Of a stretch of DNA of 64,000 nt, positions 1 to 10,955 are shown in pieces. Source of the DNA: Sweltsa coloradensis (Eukaryota > Arthropoda > Insecta > Plecoptera > Chloroperlidae). The DNA is taken from positions 310,001 through 374,000 of the forward strand of contig JAMZAV010000356.1 of NCBI GenBank assembly GCA_024449915.1, written 5' to 3'. Every line of letters starts with the position of its first letter. Position 1 is the first letter of the stretch. The notes beneath the pieces are model-generated. The model made no database searches. It was not told the origin of the DNA and saw only the letters and a program-made list of their open reading frames with translations. A program made the translations under genes and the position numbers.

Positions 1-235
1 ATGAAAATTAGAGGAGACCTTCGAAATCTCTGAACTTAGACCTGCCACGATTTTGGGTATAATCAAAGAAATATTTCTCATGAATATCGTACTTTTACGA
101 TTTTTTTTTCGACTTTTAGTGTGATATTTTCGAGACATTTGGGCCGATTCTGACCTAACGGGTGGGGCTACAACGTTCTTATTTTACTTGGACATTAAGA
201 TAATGGTGATGTATTGCTTTTTGAAAGAAAAAGTG
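1..235 (+). mobile_element. Helitron-like repeat fragment cut by the window edge
   Basis: This stretch matches the reverse complement of about 34865-35100 over its whole length, including a shared run around GGGGCTACAACGTTC and the ATCGTACTTTTACGA block. The 34-35 kb copy ends at the Helitron-type terminus GCTTCGCTCATCCAATT, so this is taken as the interior of the same family in plus orientation, with its 5' end outside the window. No coding potential is seen. The match is direct; the Helitron assignment is inferred from the other copy. Confidence 0.6.
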
Positions 236-608
236 GGAATAGTTAGCCAGAATTCATAGAATAAAGGTTTTAATGAGTTTTTTTTAGGTTTATAATAACA
301 ACTAACAAGTTACAATAGAAACTTGACAACAATCAACTACAATACATTTAAAAAGCACTTGCAAAGGTAAAGTGGTCCCACGCAAACAAAAAACTTACAA
401 AAAAGCTCATCCACCAACGCGACTAAAAAAAGCGTTCGCGAAGCGGCCTAGTATACTTTATTAGCGTGACGAAATTCCATCATGGCCGCCCATGGCAACG
501 CATAGCAACGCTTTTGACTGAAAAAACGGTTTCGATTCCACTATACAAACATTATAACAATCGGATTTTTTCCCAAAGTATTTTATCACTATTTCAACAC
601 TAGGAAAC
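236..608. other. AT-rich intergenic DNA, nothing assigned
   Basis: No open frame of note, no recognisable repeat end and no RNA gene. A slightly GC-richer patch near 420-510 contains GCCATGGCAACG-type sequence but shows no structure I can name. Confidence 0.4.
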
Positions 609-690
609 GATTTATTTATTTAACGTCTATCCTATTTAGTTTAAAAACTAATTTACAAAAGGAGGACAACATGATTGACTGAATGCTTTA
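609..690 (-). repeat. 3'-end fragment of a dispersed LINE-like repeat
   Basis: Read on the minus strand this gives the conserved block GTTGTCCTCCTTTTG, then an A/T-rich spacer, AATAGGATAGACGTTAAATA and a short TAAA tail. The same block recurs at about 14862-14960, 34664-34800, 47890-48036 and 48260-48415. A conserved 3' block followed by a (TAAA)n tail is typical of non-LTR retrotransposon 3' ends. No coding part is attached, so the clade cannot be named. Confidence 0.5.
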
Positions 691-1324
691 TTTCCATTAA
701 AATCTACGCCTTGTTTCTAGATTAGTTTTGCAAGTTAACTAGTGGCCGCTTAAATATCTTTAACAATTGATTCATATACGATATAATTCTTCAAATATGT
801 TACTTAAATAATGTGTAAATGCGTACACAAAAATGTCGAAATTCGTTCCAGTCTGGATGGACTTTTTTATTCCTGAATTTGTATTTAAATGTTTTTAAAA
901 AAACATAGCTTGAAAACAATAACTGTGTTTTATTCTCAGTACACGTGATATAATAATAATTGTTTGATCTTTATTTAAACCTAGTCCAAAAGTGTTTAAA
1001 TTATATTACATTTTAACTATAGTATTCACGCTATACCACGGCGTATTTGATTACGTGAATTTATTTTAGTATAAGTATCAAATTTTTATGTATAACATGA
1101 AGGTAATATTTAATTTCATCTATCATTGTCATAACATAATCATTAAACTCTAAATGGGCATGAAGCCTCTGACGGAGGGTAAAGTAGTATCTATGCCTCG
1201 TTCTGACCATCCTCTGACATAGTCCCACCCCTTACCCCTATGTCCGCACATCAAAACATTATTAACCTTATTTCTCGATTTCAAATGTTAAAAATGATGA
1301 TCAAGACCAAGATCATAGATACGA
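691..1324. other. AT-rich intergenic DNA, nothing assigned
   Basis: No long open frame, tRNA-like box, terminal inverted repeat or tandem array is visible here. Confidence 0.4.
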
Positions 1325-1392
1325 AAATCCACACTGATCAAGGTCCTGGACAAGCAGATCGATCAGATCGATCGATTGATCAGTGTGGATTT
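1325..1392. repeat. Perfect 17-bp inverted repeat with a GATC-rich loop
   Basis: AAATCCACACTGATCAA at 1325-1341 is the exact reverse complement of 1376-1392. The 34-bp loop contains several GATC/GATCGATC units. It could be a small foldback element or the remains of a MITE. No coding function is apparent. Confidence 0.7.
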
Positions 1393-2160
1393 ATTACTTC
1401 TGAAATATATTAAATATCGTTAACCTCGGCACGCAAGCAGCAAAGTTTAAGGATCGAGACCGGTAGCACCATCTCTCGGCACTTCATCGAACTACGAGGC
1501 GCGAGGAGATAGTTCGCGATGCGATCCACAGGTAGCAGCACTTGACTCATCGTATGGATTTCGTTCGAATTAACCGAGTGCGCAATTTAAAAGAGATTTA
1601 TGTCTTCCCGCGTCACCGCCACGAGGACATTCATTACTCTCACTCGACCTAGTGTAAACAAACCGTTTGTTTTCTAAAGGTGTAGTCTGCGCGTAAGAGT
1701 GATGAATGAATGAGTTTGTGGACGCACTAGGTTTAGTGATTGCTTAATTCAAGTTATTAAATTCTGAGCAATTATTTTCCCATGATTGGACTTCAGTTTA
1801 GTTTCTTCATTAACATTGGGCACATGATTTTTTAAATATAACAGCACATTTAAGGGACTTACCATTGTTGGGACCAAAGGTTAATGTTTAAACGTTTGTA
1901 ATAATATTATTTTGTTTCACATTTATTTACGCGTTCAAACCCATTTGTGAAGGTGCCAAGTACATAAAAACATTACAAGTTTTCGTAATGAAAACCATTC
2001 TCCCTTTGCTCAGAATAACCACAAACATTCAACATCGTCGTCGTCGTCATCATAATCATCAAAGAAAACTTTGGAATTTCACAAGAAACTTCACATTTTA
2101 CATCAAACTTAATATATTACAAATGACTTAATATTTCACGCAAAACTAAGTATTTTACAT
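1393..2160. other. Intergenic DNA with a short CGT microsatellite
   Basis: A (CGT)n run followed by CAT units lies near 2034-2060. The rest shows no open frame or repeat boundary that I can support. Confidence 0.4.
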
Positions 2161-2480
2161 AAGGCTATTCAACTGCGTTTTTCTATTTTCCAAAATATGC
2201 TACCAAGTTTAAATAGAGTAAATGGCTTTGAAACCTGGCTCTTTTAGAAAATCAAAAATATTTTTTCCAAAATTTTGTGATCCGGTACACGGCCAATATC
2301 GCCACGTCAAAATAATTTCAAACTTCAATTCGTCAACGTAGGGTGTTGTGTTTTTGTGACATTAATTTTCAACTGCTTTTCTATAGTTTTGATTTTCTAA
2401 AAGAGCCAGGTTTTAAACCCATACACTATATTTTTACTTAGTTGCATATTTTGGAAAATAGAAAACGCGGTCGAATAGCT
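2161..2480. mobile_element. Foldback MITE, internally deleted copy
   Basis: The left end AAGGCTATTCAACTGCG and the right end CGCGGTCGAATAGCT are imperfect inverted repeats. The arm sequences, including GGCTTTGAAACCTGGCT and GGTACACGGCCAATAT, match those of the 636-bp palindrome at 20695-21330. At about 320 bp this copy lacks the central part of that palindrome. Left flank TA and right flank ATA leave the target duplication unclear. No transposase is encoded. Confidence 0.75.
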
Positions 2481-3180
2481 ATAAACAAATTATAATTTAA
2501 AAATAACATTAAAAAATCACAGTGAATGCACATTAAAGAAAATTAATCCACGCAATTTCGGAACTAAGCACATCACAGGAATGCTTCACATCTGAATCAT
2601 TTACATTTGCGTATTAATAGAAAAGCATTGAACAGGATGAACCAAAATCTTACGAACCTCAACGCGAGCGCCCATAACCATCATATACAATGGAGGCAAT
2701 CCATCAGGATTTGACCACTGTTAAAGAAATAAGATAACTTATAAAGGCAAAGCGAAACCCGCTTGCATTCCACATCTGCTTCACAATATGAACGGATATG
2801 CGGCTAAGTCAAAGTAACTTCGATGAATAAAGCAATTGCACGAGGATCGAAGCCCACAAGAGCATTCTTACGATAACTCTGAACGCTGTGATCGCGTATT
2901 GGAGGCCATCATAACCAATGATTGAAGTCCTTGAAATAAATACCACTCGATGGTCTAGACCTTTGACTTGCGTCCCAGTCAGGGTTAGTGGTGAAATTGT
3001 TAACACTTTGCCAGAATCAGTATAAACTTGATAGAGGACAAACGTAATTATCCCAGTATTGTAGTTAATGAAACGCAATTAGCGATACTCGGATTCGGAC
3101 AACTGAATTAACTCAAATCTCTCAGCAAAATTTGTGAATGTAATTCTTTTTTAAATTTATGTAAGAACATTAATAAGACA
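2481..3180. other. Intergenic DNA; only short open frames
   Basis: The longest frame, an 89-codon stretch on the minus strand near 2809-3078, resembles nothing I recognise and has no flanking gene context. I do not call it a gene. Confidence 0.4.
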
Positions 3181-3183
3181 CGT

Positions 3184-3330
3184 AAGTTCCTCTGTATGCA
3201 TCACATTTCTGCTTATTCGATGGTCCGTCTGCGAGTAAGTCACGTCTCACGAGTCACGATAATAATCAAACACGATCTCCGATTGAGATGTGCTTTTTGT
3301 TGTTGACAGTGCCATTTAACATGAATGATA
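3184..3330 (+). repeat. Copy of the GTCCGTC dispersed repeat
   Basis: The order is: GCATCACATTTCTG, a GTCCGTCTG block, AGTCACGTCTCACGA, then CGATCTCCGATTGAGA and a TTGTTGACAGTG segment. The same order occurs at 5589-5900 (twice), 16255-16320, 48105-48200, 52490-52570, 53545-53690 and 60335-60430. It is a dispersed repeat with no coding part. Confidence 0.6.
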
Positions 3331-5150
3331 AAGAATGTTTCCGTTGACCATGGGGGTCAGATAAAAGGGGTACAATTCTGTGCGTATAATAACCAGAACC
3401 ACTACCAACACCAAGATTTGAACGCAGAAAGAAACATATTTTTTTAATTTTTTTTTGATGATCTGTCATTAAGAATGTGGGCTGAACCAGAACGCAAAAG
3501 TGGATTTTGGATCACTTGGAAGTTCTATTGTTTGTTCTATCAGGTTGTGATTTGATCAAAATGTCATGAAGAATGTGTAATACACTGAATCCAAGCTCGT
3601 TTTTCAAATATTGCTCATTTTTCTTTTTAACTGAGCGTAAATGTGCCACCAAACAGTTAACTTGTAGTAATTTCCCAATTTTGTGTAAGTGAAAATTATT
3701 TGAAGTGTCAAAATGAGGTCTGATAGCGACATGCCCTACCCTTTCTGAACAACCTTTTAAAAATGCAGATCTTTGAATGAAAATCAAAGGTCAAAAAGCG
3801 GTCTAGACTGTATGTGAAATTAGCTGGATTTGACGATCACGCGTATTTTTTGTGATGGGCATTTAACATTGTAAAAAAAGTTGGCCCGGGCTCGGCACAC
3901 AGTCTTAAGGTAATCTCTTTATTATCAAAACTCATATTTTCCCCCATTCAGAACCTGCCAACCACAGAGACATACTCATTCAATGGCCTCTACATAAACG
4001 AATGTAATTATAAGCATTTGAAAGGATTACCAACGTGACAGCTCTCTATCGCTTACCAACACAGCGGCGATGAAAGTGTTATCGACACATGATAAGCCTG
4101 TTGATGTCAGCATATAACGTTCAATCCGCTTTGAGGATTTAGCTCGAGTAAAAGCAGGTTTGCATGAAACGTTTGAAGAATGTATGCACGGTTATCAAAC
4201 GTTTAAACAGTAAATCTTTGAACACATTGAAATTTGTAATCATAAAAGATGAATTAAGCTAGAATGTAATTATAAAATGAATTTTTAGTCTCTAAAAAAT
4301 GAGCGGAGATAGATTATGTAATAATTGTTGCTCCAAAACTTATTTTTATTAGAGATGCTTGCCGAAGGGTACACGTCAGTTAATTCCAATGCGACCCCCT
4401 TCAGGTGACTAACTACCCTAAACTAGGTAATTAGGATATAAACGTGGTTGTAAATTAGGAAATTAGTTATTTCGTTATTCGGGTACTTGTAAAGGGAATA
4501 TTCAAGGGTTGTTTTAGAGGTCTCTATCCGTGCTTTAGGAAAACCTTCTAAAGTTACTTAACCTTCTAAAGTTACTTTGCCGTTGGCAGTAATGAACCCC
4601 GAACTTCTCTTTAAATAACAAAAGCGTACGCATAAGTGATCTCTCGGGATTTCTTCTTGTACACAAAACATTTGAGAAACATCCATATTATGACATATCA
4701 GAAAATAATGATATGTGACTGAGTAAGTGGAATGTAAATACGAATGTATTTTTTGTTTTTATGTTTATGATGACTACATTTTCAAGGAAATTTTCTTTTC
4801 TTACTTACTTATTATTTGCCTCTAGACGCAAACAATATCATGCGCCAGGAAATTATAGTAAAGAGAACAGTTTCAAAAACTCTTGTGATGAATATATTTT
4901 ATGTTGTTGGTTTCTTACAAAATGTTTTATTGATAACTCTCCTTGGTTAAAATTTAAGCATCGCTGATAAAAGCTTAAAAAAGATAAAAGTTTGGTTAAC
5001 ATTTAGTCATGGCAGCTTTAACTTTCAAGTAACTTCCATCCAATCATTCTAAAACTAAAGTCGCCGTTGTTTGTGCTAAAATCGTTAATAAACTTAAAAA
5101 CAACGATAAGACACTAATCTGTAGAGACAGGCGCGAATTCGTATTTGCAT
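3331..5150. other. Intergenic DNA, no gene recognised
   Basis: Only short frames are present. A small direct duplication of CCTTCTAAAGTTACTT occurs near 4544-4578. No splice-bounded exon with a recognisable product was found. Confidence 0.4.
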
Positions 5151-5181
5151 AGCCCCCCCCCCCCTCCCCCCCCCCACCCCA
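5151..5181. repeat. Poly-C tract
   Basis: Runs of C broken by single T or A bases. Similar poly-C tracts lie at about 15617, 33665, 34143, 44283, 44830, 47120, 49638 and 55325. Frames read through it are low-complexity artefacts. Confidence 0.85.
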
Positions 5182-5220
5182 CCGTCCAACGAACTCACCG
5201 TCAAACTCTACACCGGCAGT

Positions 5221-5547
5221 CAGTGGCGTATCCAAGGGGGGAGGGGGGGGGGGTAAAAAAATCCTTTAGCTAAAAAAATGAAAGTGTACTTTAACGATTC
5301 AATTGAGAATTTATAAAGGAAAATTACTATCTGACTAAAAGAGGATTTATAGTTGGTGGTTGGGTAAAGTTGGTAGTTGGTGGTTGGTGGTATTGTGATG
5401 CTTTAAAACGCACAGATTTTCACCAAAATGAGCTGGAAGGAGAAAAAAAAATCCGGAAGGCAAGCCCCCCGGACCCCCCACTTAATCTTCGATACATCTA
5501 TAAATTAATTCGTTAACCCCCATTTTGAATTCCTGGATACGCCACTG
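5221..5547. mobile_element. hAT-like MITE, CAGTGGCGTATCC ends
   Basis: The element begins CAGTGGCGTATCCAAGG and ends CCTGGATACGCCACTG, an imperfect terminal inverted repeat of about 16 bp. CGGCAG occurs at 5214-5219 on the left and again directly after the element at 5548-5553, consistent with a target-site duplication. At 327 bp with no long frame it is non-autonomous. CAGTGGCG-type termini are widespread among animal hAT-related MITEs; that superfamily assignment is inference. The interior carries G-rich and C-rich tracts. Confidence 0.75.
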
Positions 5548-5559
5548 CGGCAGATTCAC

Positions 5560-5933
5560 ACACGTTCACTCTATTAGCAGCACATTTATGTCCGTCCGTT
5601 CGTCTGTGTGTGAGTCACGTCTTCAGATAATAACCGAACATGACCTCCGCTGTTGAGACGTGTTTTATAAATACTCTTTCCTTCCACAAGGGAATTACTG
5701 GATGATTTTAATAAGCCTGAGATTCGAAGCGGGACTTGATTCCCACAAACTTTCACTCTATTAGCAGCACATGTATGTCCGTCCGTTCGTCTGTGCGTGA
5801 GTCACGTCTCCAGATAATAACCGAACATGACCTCCGCTGTTGAGACGTGTTTTATAAATACTCTTTCCTTCCACAAGGGTAAAACAGGATGATGTAAGCG
5901 AGTCTTGAGGATTGAAGGCGGACTTGATCCACA
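5560..5933 (+). repeat. Two tandem ~187-bp units of the GTCCGTC repeat
   Basis: The landmark TCCGTCCGTTCGTCTGTG starts at 5591 and again at 5778, giving a 187-bp period. The units share the following sequence through TCTTTCCTTCCACAAGGG almost without change. A third unit appears to begin at the right edge with ACTTGATCCACACAAAC. The hAT-like MITE at 5221-5547 sits at the left boundary. Confidence 0.85.
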
Positions 5934-6009
5934 CAAACTTTACTTAAATACTCTGCCCCTTAAACAAAAACGAGATTATTTTGAAAAAACGGAAATCAAA
6001 AAGCTACTT

Positions 6010-6370
6010 TTTTGTGTATCTCGTAAGTATTAAAACAACCCTTTCTCTAAATGGAGTGCGTACGTTTAAACCGAAGTTTTTACGTACAATATCAACCCCT
6101 TCTCTACATAGTTTGTACGTTTAATATTAATCAACCTCTACGTAAGTATTATATTAACCCCTAGATTACATAGAGTACGTACGTAAAACGTATAAATCCA
6201 ACCCTAATATACACGAAGTTTTTACGTACAATATCAACCCCTTCTCTACATAGTTTGTAAGTTAAATAGCAATCAACCCCTACCAAACAAACAGTTTGTA
6301 AGTATAATATTAACCCCTAGATGACATAGAGTGCGAACGTATAAAATCTACCCCTACCCTTCACATAATG
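6010..6370. repeat. Degenerate minisatellite, 142-bp higher-order period
   Basis: GAAGTTTTTACGTACAATAT begins at 6073 and again at 6215, a 142-bp period. Within each unit, shorter ~45-bp blocks alternate AACCCCT, CATAGT/GAGT and TACGTA motifs. No coding frame runs through the array. Confidence 0.75.
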
Positions 6371-7289
6371 CGTGAGTATATCATGTCCTAAAACAGAAAG
6401 CTGGACAGCTTCATTAAAAGCTCGTCGTGGAATAGGTTTTCGTCGTCGCCATGGCAACCAGGCAATTCACTTATGAGACCACTGAACCGTGAGATTAATC
6501 TGGGAGCCATTCCGTTCAGTTATCGGTGATAATGTATCAAAGGAGTAGACGAGCCGGAGAGAAACGAAATCTTTGGGAATGATTTTACTGATAGAAATAT
6601 CTCAATGCCATCACAGACTGTGTTCTACTATCTACTTTTTTAGTGTAGACTTGTGGTGTGTAGGTGTAGACCTTCAAATCACATTACACTACACTTTACC
6701 CAGGATAACCAAACTTTTTTAAGCTTTACTCTACACTTGATGTGAAACTACTAAAACATAATAAAACAACAAAATAATACTGTTGAGGGAACTAAATGAG
6801 TTAAAATAGATAGTACCGGTATAGGTCTATCACACCATATCAGATGATAAAAAGTTTGAAACATAACCTTCAATAGTGCTTATCCATTTTGAGGTTAGAA
6901 TACCCTATGCATTTGCCCTCATCGCAAAATATGATCTTACATAATAAAATACTTCGAATCGGTTTCCAATGCGTATATAGTAGACTATTAATTGATTTTA
7001 GGAGTTATATGATTGCCATTGCAAGAATGTGTATTTCATCATGTTTTAATCTGTTTCTCTTCAAATTTTGCGTCTAAATATCTTCACACACTCTACACAA
7101 CCTCCTAGAGCTCGTGTAGAATGATACACTTTACACTACTATTTATACGAAAACACTTTTACACTTTACACTACTTTTTATACAAAACACTTTTTAGACT
7201 TTGTGAGCCTACACTAGTGTTAGCTGGAGGTTCGTGTAGTAAACTTAACAAACCTAAACAAACCAAGTAACATTCATTTCGACTAATCA
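6371..7289. other. Intergenic DNA with repeated TACACTTTACACTAC motifs
   Basis: Near 7120-7200 the motif ACACTTTACACTACT recurs with ATACAAAACACTTTT spacers. A related string occurs at about 6685-6700. These may be the ends of a repeat of about 600 bp, but I cannot define its termini. No gene recognised. Confidence 0.4.
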
Positions 7290-7437
7290 GTTTAGTTTTT
7301 TAAAAGGTTTTATTTACAAAAAACAATGTCATTCGACATAACAATTATTAAAATTTAAAAAATAACACAATATATTATAATATTATTTGTAATGTCAAAT
7401 GGCATTGTTTTGTAAATGAAACCTTTTAAAAAACATA
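7290..7437. mobile_element. Small hairpin MITE with ~48-bp inverted arms
   Basis: The left arm, GTTTTTTAAAAGGTTTTATTT continuing to GTCATTCGACAT, pairs with the right arm, ATGTCAAATGGCATTG continuing to CCTTTTAAAAAAC, with few mismatches. The ~50-bp loop is A/T-only. There is no coding capacity; the size and structure suit a MITE. Confidence 0.75.
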
Positions 7438-7572
7438 ACGGAGTAGTCCAAATGAATTCTATACTTTTATCATGGTAACTATGCATGGTCTATCATCTAC
7501 TCATGCATCTACTATCATGGTAAGAAAAATGCGCTTCAAATTAAAAGCATTATTATTTATTTTAAATTTATT

Positions 7573-7802
7573 GATTCGTACAATTAATTTGTAGGGTCAT
7601 TTCAGCGCGTCGAATATACGTTATTGTTAAAACATTTCATCCCAACTGTGTAAGTAAACCTTTAAAAAAAATACAACTAATAAACTCACGCCCAATAAGT
7701 TACTTGCTTTCTCAGGATAGCCCACACAGTTGGTCTGACACGTTAAAATAATAAAATATACTCGACGCGGCGAAATGACCAAACCAATAAATTGTATTTG
7801 TA
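7573..7802. mobile_element. MITE with ~42-bp terminal inverted repeats
   Basis: Left arm: TACAATTAATTTGTAGGGTC then ATTTCAGCGCGTCGAATATA. Right arm: TATACTCGACGCGGCGAAAT then GACCAAACCAATAAATTGTA. They are reverse complements with a few substitutions. The ~145-bp interior is non-coding. No second copy of this family was seen in the window. Confidence 0.8.
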
Positions 7803-8629
7803 ATTATAGTTTTTGTTTTTATAGTGTGACACCTAGCTAACCTATGCACCTAAAAATTGTCTTGATCGATGGAAAAATGTAGACGTAACTTGAAAATACC
7901 GATAAAATGATCCCAACGAAAGAATGCAGATAGCTCGAAATTGTTTTCCCAACATAACAACTTTGTCAACTCAATTCACGCTAGCTCAGCGTGGATCTAG
8001 CACACGGAGGAACTAAGTGATCTAGAACAGATATTTTTGCTTGGGTTGGTAAAATATATTTCTCTTTCATTCACAAAGGCGACATTCCATTTACCCACCA
8101 TTACCAAGCATCTGCATTCTTTCGTTGGAGCTAGTATAGCACATTTTCGTCTCGTTTCGTTTCGATGCGTTCCCATGGTAATTTGATTGAGATTTTGAGC
8201 TTGTCCAGTTGTACACAACGCTGATATGAATTATGGAGATAAAAGAGAGTTGCCAGACCAATAATATTCAAAGAAAATAATTGTGTGAAATATCCCAACG
8301 ATCGGTCCATATTTTCCTCTAAAAAACAAAAGACGTATTATACTCGTAAATTTACATTTCCCTAATGAGGTCTTTAAAAAGTTTCTTATTTTCGAAATCT
8401 CCCCCAGAGCTTTACACAACGCATCGCAGTAAAACTCCTAACTAGCCATAACAAACTTTTCAACGTCGCAGGTTTTGTGAAATCCCCAACAAGGGCTATT
8501 GAAAGTGAAGAACCGGCCGCAAACAATATTGGTTGGGTTCTTAGCCGCGGGGGGAGATCAATGATGCAAACACGATGCCACTGACAGGTGAAATAAAAAC
8601 AAAACACATTCGGAAAACATGGCTGCGTC
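7803..8629. other. Intergenic DNA, overlapping short frames only
   Basis: Several 62-73-codon frames overlap on the minus strand at 7997-8764, none with a recognisable domain. They look incidental. Confidence 0.35.
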
Positions 8630-9110
8630 CTTAAAACCCTTTATGGGGCAGTGGTTTCCATATTCACCTCCACTTTTCAAAATATTCACAATTAGCTTTG
8701 TTTTGTTCTGATTTGGTAGCACCCTGTCAAAAAGCTGCTTTGTTTTGTTCTGATTTGGTAGCATTTTTTCTAACTATATTATAATAAAAGAACGATTTTT
8801 GTAATTGATCAAAATTCAAATTGTGTATAAAATCACGAAGATACACAAATTTCCAGTAGGCCTATGTTCCGGGCATATTTTGTTTTCCTGTAGAAGATTC
8901 AATTTAAACATGCAAAAAAATGAAAAAATGCAAAAAAAATATTTTTAAAAATAGATTTTCTTTAAACAATGATAAAACTTATTAAACTTGATGAGTATTT
9001 TGTTTGCGTGTAGAAGATTCAATTTGAACATGCAAAAAAAGGAAAAAATGCATATATCTTTTTAAAAAAGATTAGTTTTTTCAAAACTTTGATACAATTT
9101 TGGAACGCGC
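8630..9110 (+). repeat. Dispersed repeat with an internal ~119-bp duplication
   Basis: The block resembles 18540-18830: both have GGGCAGTGG near the start, TGTTCTGATTTGGTAG or a variant, ATTATAATAA, and AGATTCAATTTGAACAT. In this copy the TATTTTGTTT..GTAGAAGATTCAATTT segment occurs twice, at about 8877 and 8996. No coding frame is supported. Confidence 0.6.
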
Positions 9111-9113
9111 CTG

Positions 9114-9340
9114 CTCGTGTATCTCCGCGCCTAATCGTGTATCTCCGCCTAGCAACACGTGTTCCCACCTACTTCTACAACGCCGTGTAAGTAACCGAGG
9201 CTACGTCACGAATGACTTCACTTCTCCTCGTGTATCTCCGCGCCTCCTCGCGTATCTCCGCCTACCAACACGTGTTCCCACCTACTCCTACAACTCCGTG
9301 TAAGTAACCGAGGCTACGTCACGAATGACTTCACTTCACC
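9114..9340. repeat. 113-bp tandem duplication, GC-rich
   Basis: CTCGTGTATCTCCGCGCCT begins at 9114 and again at 9227. The units share CAACACGTGTTCCCACCTAC and the GTAACCGAGGCTACGTCACG block. Within each unit the CGTGTATCTCCG segment is itself doubled. The 67-codon frame across it follows from the repeat. Confidence 0.85.
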
Positions 9341-9641
9341 CCAGATAATAATATAAACACAACACGCGTCGATACCTGTGATCGTGCCACAACCAGCACG
9401 CACACAAATTGTTTAAATATTTATAATACGAAATATCGACCACACAGCTGCGAGAATAACAGGTCAATCAAGATTGCACTGAGTGCAGTTCGGTGTTGAG
9501 ATAGGCGAAGGAAATAACTGGTTTTAACATTTTCTTAGCCAGGGATTTTATATACGGCGCTTTCCTATTCCTGCAGACATGAATTGATGATAGTGATGGA
9601 TAGGGAACTGTACGACCCTTTAATGAGTAGTAAACCTACAT

Positions 9642-10106
9642 ACTAGGAAGCTTCGCAAATGCTTTTAAGGCACGTTGTTAGATGAGCGTAATTTTTTAAA
9701 AACGAAAAAAGCGTAAAATGGCGAATTTAATGAGAAATAATTTTTTGATTACGCTCAAATTTAACACAAATATATATAAATTCAAAAAATAAAGGTTCTC
9801 TGAAAAAATCATTACAATCAAATAAAGCATGTAGGTGTTATAAGTCGAAGAAATTTGTTAAAATTTAAAAAAATCGTGATATTGCGATTTTCACGAGAAA
9901 TAATTTTTCGATTGCGCTCAAAAACGTGGCAGTTCTTCAGAGATTTCAAAGGCCTCCACAAAATTTCATCGCAATTGGAGTATCGGTTTAGCCGGAATCG
10001 TGTTAACAGACAGACAAAAATACAAACAAATAAAACATTCTGGATTTTTTTCTTCAGTGTAGTAGAATGGAATCTTCGCTTCGCTCGCTAAATCATCAAT
10101 TATATT
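9642..10106 (-). mobile_element. Non-autonomous Helitron
   Basis: On the minus strand the 3' end reads AAGC, a short loop, GCTTCCTAG, with the next base T. This is the hairpin-CTAG-T layout expected at a Helitron 3' end. The right side carries GCTTCGCTCGC, the GAGCGAAGCG signature found near the 5' ends of the other copies. Internal blocks around CGGTTTAGCCGGAATCGTG and CATGTAGGTGTTATAAGTCG are shared with 51680-52456. No Rep/helicase is present. Confidence 0.75.
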
Positions 10107-10280
10107 GCTAGTTAGTCTCGAAATGCAATGAATTTTGTTTGATCTGATTTAAATGATCATTTCCGCCTCTGCTTAGACAGTGTTGAGGGAGAGAAGGGGA
10201 AGGGGGAATTAATGTATTGACATATTTCAAACATTCTCACAGTACTTTTTTCCGAGAAATCTAAGTGCCTACATTAATAA
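10107..10280. other. Spacer between Helitrons
   Basis: Non-coding, with a G-rich patch near 10190-10206. No feature recognised. Confidence 0.3.
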
Positions 10281-10460
10281 CTAGGGAAACGCCAAAGTCG
10301 TTGTTAAACGAGTGAGTGAGCACCATGTGTATAGCACCCGGTATCATTCCCCATACTGGCTAGATTCAGCCTTGGGTATATGGGAGGAAATGGGATGTTC
10401 CCGGGTACTCAACACTTGGCTCACTCACTCATTTAACAACGACTTTGGCGTTTCCCTAGT
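10281..10460. repeat. 180-bp foldback with Helitron 3' ends on both sides
   Basis: CTAGGGAAACGCCAAAGTCG opens the segment and its reverse complement closes it. The inverted arms are ~42 bp and extend through GTTAAACGAGTGAGTGAGC with one mismatch. Both outer ends therefore carry the CTAG and hairpin signal. The loop includes GGTATCATTCCCCATACTGG. The same segment recurs at 10956-11135. Confidence 0.85.
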
Positions 10461-10955
10461 TATTTAAATTGAACATTCAAAATGCGAATCGTGTTCGAAA
10501 CGTACAAGCGTGAAACATTAACAAATTTCCAAGATAAAACAAAATCACCCGATTTTTATTTCCCATTTAACACCCCTCAAAAATAATATGTGGGTGTAAA
10601 AATATAAAAAAGTTCATACTAACGGGTATCGAACCCCAACCCTCCGTGCGGTAGGCTAAATGCTTACCAGTAGGCCATGCCATGCCATGCAGATTTCGTC
10701 CCGCTAGCTGCTACTAAACAAATGCTATCGATATTTTTAAAAATCACATTTTTATTTATTGTAGGCTTAAATCGCAATGGATCTAGCTGATTTTGTTAAC
10801 AGTTCTCAATAAACTCGTACCGGATGTCTGTTTAAAATTTCAGCGCAATTTGTTCAGCAGTTCGGCTGATTTACGACGTACAGACAGACAGAATCACAGA
10901 ATGAGGGCCGTTTGAGTTGAATGGAGACACTCGGTCGCTCCGCTCCCTCGTTTAA
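10281..10955 (-). mobile_element. Helitron, first unit of a head-to-tail pair
   Basis: CTAG at 10281-10284 is the minus-strand 3' terminus, followed by T and preceded by the hairpin AACGAC TTT GGCGTT. The 5' side ends in CGAGGGAGCGGAGCG and abuts the CTAG of the next unit with no spacer. The first ~180 bp form a foldback listed separately; the remaining ~495 bp match the second unit at roughly 90% by eye. It has no open frame of note. Head-to-tail arrays are a known Helitron behaviour. Confidence 0.75.

Noticed and set aside
5044..5235. Gly-rich minus-strand frame
   Set aside because: It reads through a poly-C tract.
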